From the NCBI RefSeq assembly GCF_011250555.1, contig NZ_JAANMZ010000049.1, forward strand, positions 1-33,157: a DNA stretch of 33,157 nucleotides. Direction: 5' to 3'. This document shows, one piece after another, positions 31,513 to 33,157 of this stretch (positions within the stretch are counted from its first letter, which is position 1; every line of letters starts with the position of its first letter). A program made the translations under genes and the position numbers. The notes beneath the pieces are model-generated. The model did not search any database, had not been told where the DNA came from, and was given only the letters and a program-made list of their open reading frames with translations. The DNA comes from Bacillus sp. MM2020_4 (GTDB lineage: Bacteria; Bacillota; Bacilli; Bacillales; Cytobacillaceae).

Positions 31513-31555
31513 TAGTGGGCAAGAGTTAAAGATAGGGATCGCTGCGGCGATCCTT
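31513..31555 (+). repeat. Dispersed intergenic repeat, copy B
   Basis: TAGTGGGCAAGAGTTAAAGA, then the perfect hairpin GGATCGC-TGCG-GCGATCC (31536-31553). It lacks the GAAGCCGG tail of copy A. The hairpin may terminate the YitT transcript, though no T-run follows. Confidence 0.65.
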
Positions 31556-31791
31556 TACTTATAGTTGATGTACAAAAAGCTATACATTCAAGGTGAGTTT
31601 CTACAATCCGAGTAAACGCATTTTCCTGTTGAAAAAATAGAGCAGGATAGGTAAAGAAGGAAATTAAGCCAAAAATGTGGAATAAATATAAACGTAAATA
31701 ATCCCCACAAGGTGGTTTTTTATGAATAAGAGTATAAAATACAATCTTCAACAGTACTCATGATAAATTAACAATGAATGGAGCGATATTT
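31556..31791 (+). other. Leader region of the M29 aminopeptidase gene
   Basis: No full gene. An 13-codon frame (MNKSIKYNLQQYS) starts at 31722 with AAGGTGG upstream and ends at 31761-31763. It could be a leader peptide or the stub of a lost gene; I have no further support. Confidence 0.3.
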
Positions 31792-33012
31792 TTGAAAACG
31801 TTTGAGGAAAAATTAAAAAGCTATGCAGAATTGGTTGTAAAAGTGGGATTAAACGTTCAACCGAACCAAGTCCTTTATGTAAGAGCTAGTGTGGATACGA
31901 TTCCATTTGCTAGAGCTGTTACTCACGAGGCGTACAATGCTGGTGCAAAAAATGTGTATGTGGACTATATTGATCCTGAAATTACACTCTCACGGTATTT
32001 GAGAGCATCAGACGATGTGTTCACAGAGTTTCCCGAATGGGAGCGAACTCAACGCGAGAAGTTGATTGATAAGGATGCGGCATTTTTATTTATCGTTTCC
32101 GAGGATCCGGATTTATTATCAAAAGTTGATCCAAATCGAATTGCGAATTACCAAAAAGTAAGTGGTGAAGCCATGGTGAAATGGCGAGAACAACAAGATG
32201 ATGTAAGCTGGGTCATCTGCGCTGCTCCAAGTCAAGCCTGGGCAGATAAAGTTTTTACAGGCGAAACAAATAGCCTAGACAAACTTTGGGATGCCATCTT
32301 CAGTTCAGTGCGTGTAGGGGAAAGTGAACCTGTAATGGCATGGAAAGATCATATTGGAAACTTGCTCCAAAAAGCCACTTATTTAAATGAAAAGAAATAT
32401 AAGAAGTTACATTACAAAGCGGAAGGCACAGATCTATCGATTGAGCTTCATCCTCAACATCTTTGGAGAAGTGGTGGAACCGAAAATCGACATGGTGTTC
32501 CATTTGTTGCAAATATGCCAACTGAGGAAGTCTTCACTTCGCCATTACGTTCAGGTGTGAACGGTGTCGTTTCGAGTAAAAAACCACTTAGTTATGCGGG
32601 TAATTTAATTGATGAGTTCAAATTAACTTTTGAGAATGGTAGAATTGTGGATGTTACAGCTAAGAAGGGTGAAGAAGTATTAAAGAACCTGGTACAAACA
32701 GATGAAGGCTCCCATTATCTTGGTGAAATCGCCCTGGTGCCACATGACTCACCTATTTCTAACACAAACCTCCTTTTCCTAAATACATTATTTGATGAAA
32801 ATGCTGCAAACCATTTAGCATTAGGGTTCGGTTTCCCTAACTGTATTGAAGATGGAGAGAAAATGACGAAAGAGCAACTTAAGGAAGTAGAACTAAATTC
32901 GAGTATAACTCATGTTGATTTCATGATTGGTTGTGCGGAGATGGAGATTGATGGTGAATTACCTGATGGTACACGTGAGCCAATTTTCCGTAAAGGAAAT
33001 TGGGCTTTCTAA
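31792..33012 (+). CDS. ampS: M29-family aminopeptidase (AmpS-like)
   Basis: Metal-dependent aminopeptidase of the thermophilic aminopeptidase family M29, cytoplasmic, releasing N-terminal residues from peptides. Visible family features are the N-terminal FEEKLKSYAELVVKVGLNVQPNQ, the central metal region around EGTDLSIELHP and NRHGVPFVANMPTEEVF (Glu ligands), and the C-terminal DEGSHYLGEIALVP and HLALGFGFP (His ligand). TTG 31792 is the better start: GGAG is 8 nt upstream and the protein then begins MKTFEEK as in Bacillus AmpS; the ATG at 31774 contains that site. Length is then 406 aa. Single gene with its own terminator. Confidence 0.92.
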   Translation: MKTFEEKLKSYAELVVKVGLNVQPNQVLYVRASVDTIPFARAVTHEAYNAGAKNVYVDYIDPEITLSRYLRASDDVFTEFPEWERTQREKLIDKDAAFLFIVSEDPDLLSKVDPNRIANYQKVSGEAMVKWREQQDDVSWVICAAPSQAWADKVFTGETNSLDKLWDAIFSSVRVGESEPVMAWKDHIGNLLQKATYLNEKKYKKLHYKAEGTDLSIELHPQHLWRSGGTENRHGVPFVANMPTEEVFTSPLRSGVNGVVSSKKPLSYAGNLIDEFKLTFENGRIVDVTAKKGEEVLKNLVQTDEGSHYLGEIALVPHDSPISNTNLLFLNTLFDENAANHLALGFGFPNCIEDGEKMTKEQLKEVELNSSITHVDFMIGCAEMEIDGELPDGTREPIFRKGNWAF

Positions 33013-33048
33013 TTGATTTTGTAGAAGAAGGAATTTTTTGTTAAAATG

Positions 33049-33087
33049 GGCTTTTCCGGCAAAACGGGAAAGTCTATTTTGTTTTTT
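33049..33087 (+). terminator. Rho-independent terminator of the aminopeptidase gene
   Basis: GGCTTTTCCG (33049-33058) pairs with CGGGAAAGTC (33065-33074) with two G-U pairs, followed by TATTTTGTTTTTT. The last 70 nt of the window hold nothing recognisable. Confidence 0.85.
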
Positions 33088-33157
33088 ATGGACTCTACTA
33101 ATCTTTACAGGAACTTTAACACTACATACTTCAAACTAAGTATCTACTGTAATAAAA

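Noticed and set aside
1..33157. CRISPR arrays, tRNA/rRNA genes, insertion sequences, prophage
   Set aside because: No regularly spaced repeats, cloverleaf sequences, transposase or integrase motifs were found on either strand by reading.

Overview
The window looks like chromosomal DNA of an endospore-forming, aerobic Bacillaceae species (Bacillus, Neobacillus or a relative). The grounds are AT-rich coding sequence, strong AGGAGG-type ribosome binding sites, frequent TTG and GTG starts, a GerP-type spore protein, a PhaR/PhaC (class IV) polyhydroxyalkanoate synthase, YitT and M29 aminopeptidase genes, and a CcpA-type cre element. The species cannot be fixed from the sequence alone. No tRNA, rRNA, CRISPR array, insertion sequence or phage gene was seen.

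Positions 1-25,260 form a large catabolic/storage island with all intact genes on the + strand. It holds two sigma-54 (SigL) activators (127-1557 and 19362-21347) and four near-consensus -24/-12 promoters (at 1721, 9625, 10542 and 14324). Block 1 (promoter 1721) is SDR - acyl-CoA ligase - carboxylate-type MFS transporter - phasin-like protein - PhaR - PhaC - M20 deacylase. It reads as uptake, CoA activation, redox adjustment and polymerisation of a hydroxyacid. Block 2 (promoter 9625) is a single SDR, preceded by a decayed SDR on the other strand. Block 3 (promoter 10542, with a cre-like site in the leader) is a zinc MDR dehydrogenase - FabL-like SDR - MFS transporter. Block 4 (promoter 14324) is a metallo-beta-lactamase-fold hydrolase - E1alpha - E1beta - E2 of a TPP/lipoate dehydrogenase of the acetoin-dehydrogenase type - SDR. 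The AcoR-like activator follows. Block 5 is a 4-hydroxybutyryl-CoA dehydratase (all four Fe-S ligands present), a 3-hydroxyacyl-CoA dehydrogenase and a thiolase.

A coherent reading, which is inference, is that the island lets the cell use one or more short hydroxy- or keto-acids when preferred carbon is absent. 4-Hydroxybutyryl-CoA would be converted through crotonyl-CoA and acetoacetyl-CoA to acetyl-CoA, and hydroxyacyl-CoA could be diverted into polyester granules. An enoyl-CoA hydratase and an E3 (dihydrolipoamide dehydrogenase) are not in the window and would have to come from elsewhere.

Positions 25,260-33,157 are ordinary, loosely packed chromosome: a GerP-like spore protein, two small membrane proteins, a MarR-rhodanese operon with a clear operator, an isochorismatase-fold hydrolase divergent from a TetR regulator, a GNAT acetyltransferase, a SHOCT-domain remnant, a YitT-family membrane protein and an M29 aminopeptidase. 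Several copies of a dispersed intergenic repeat lie between them.
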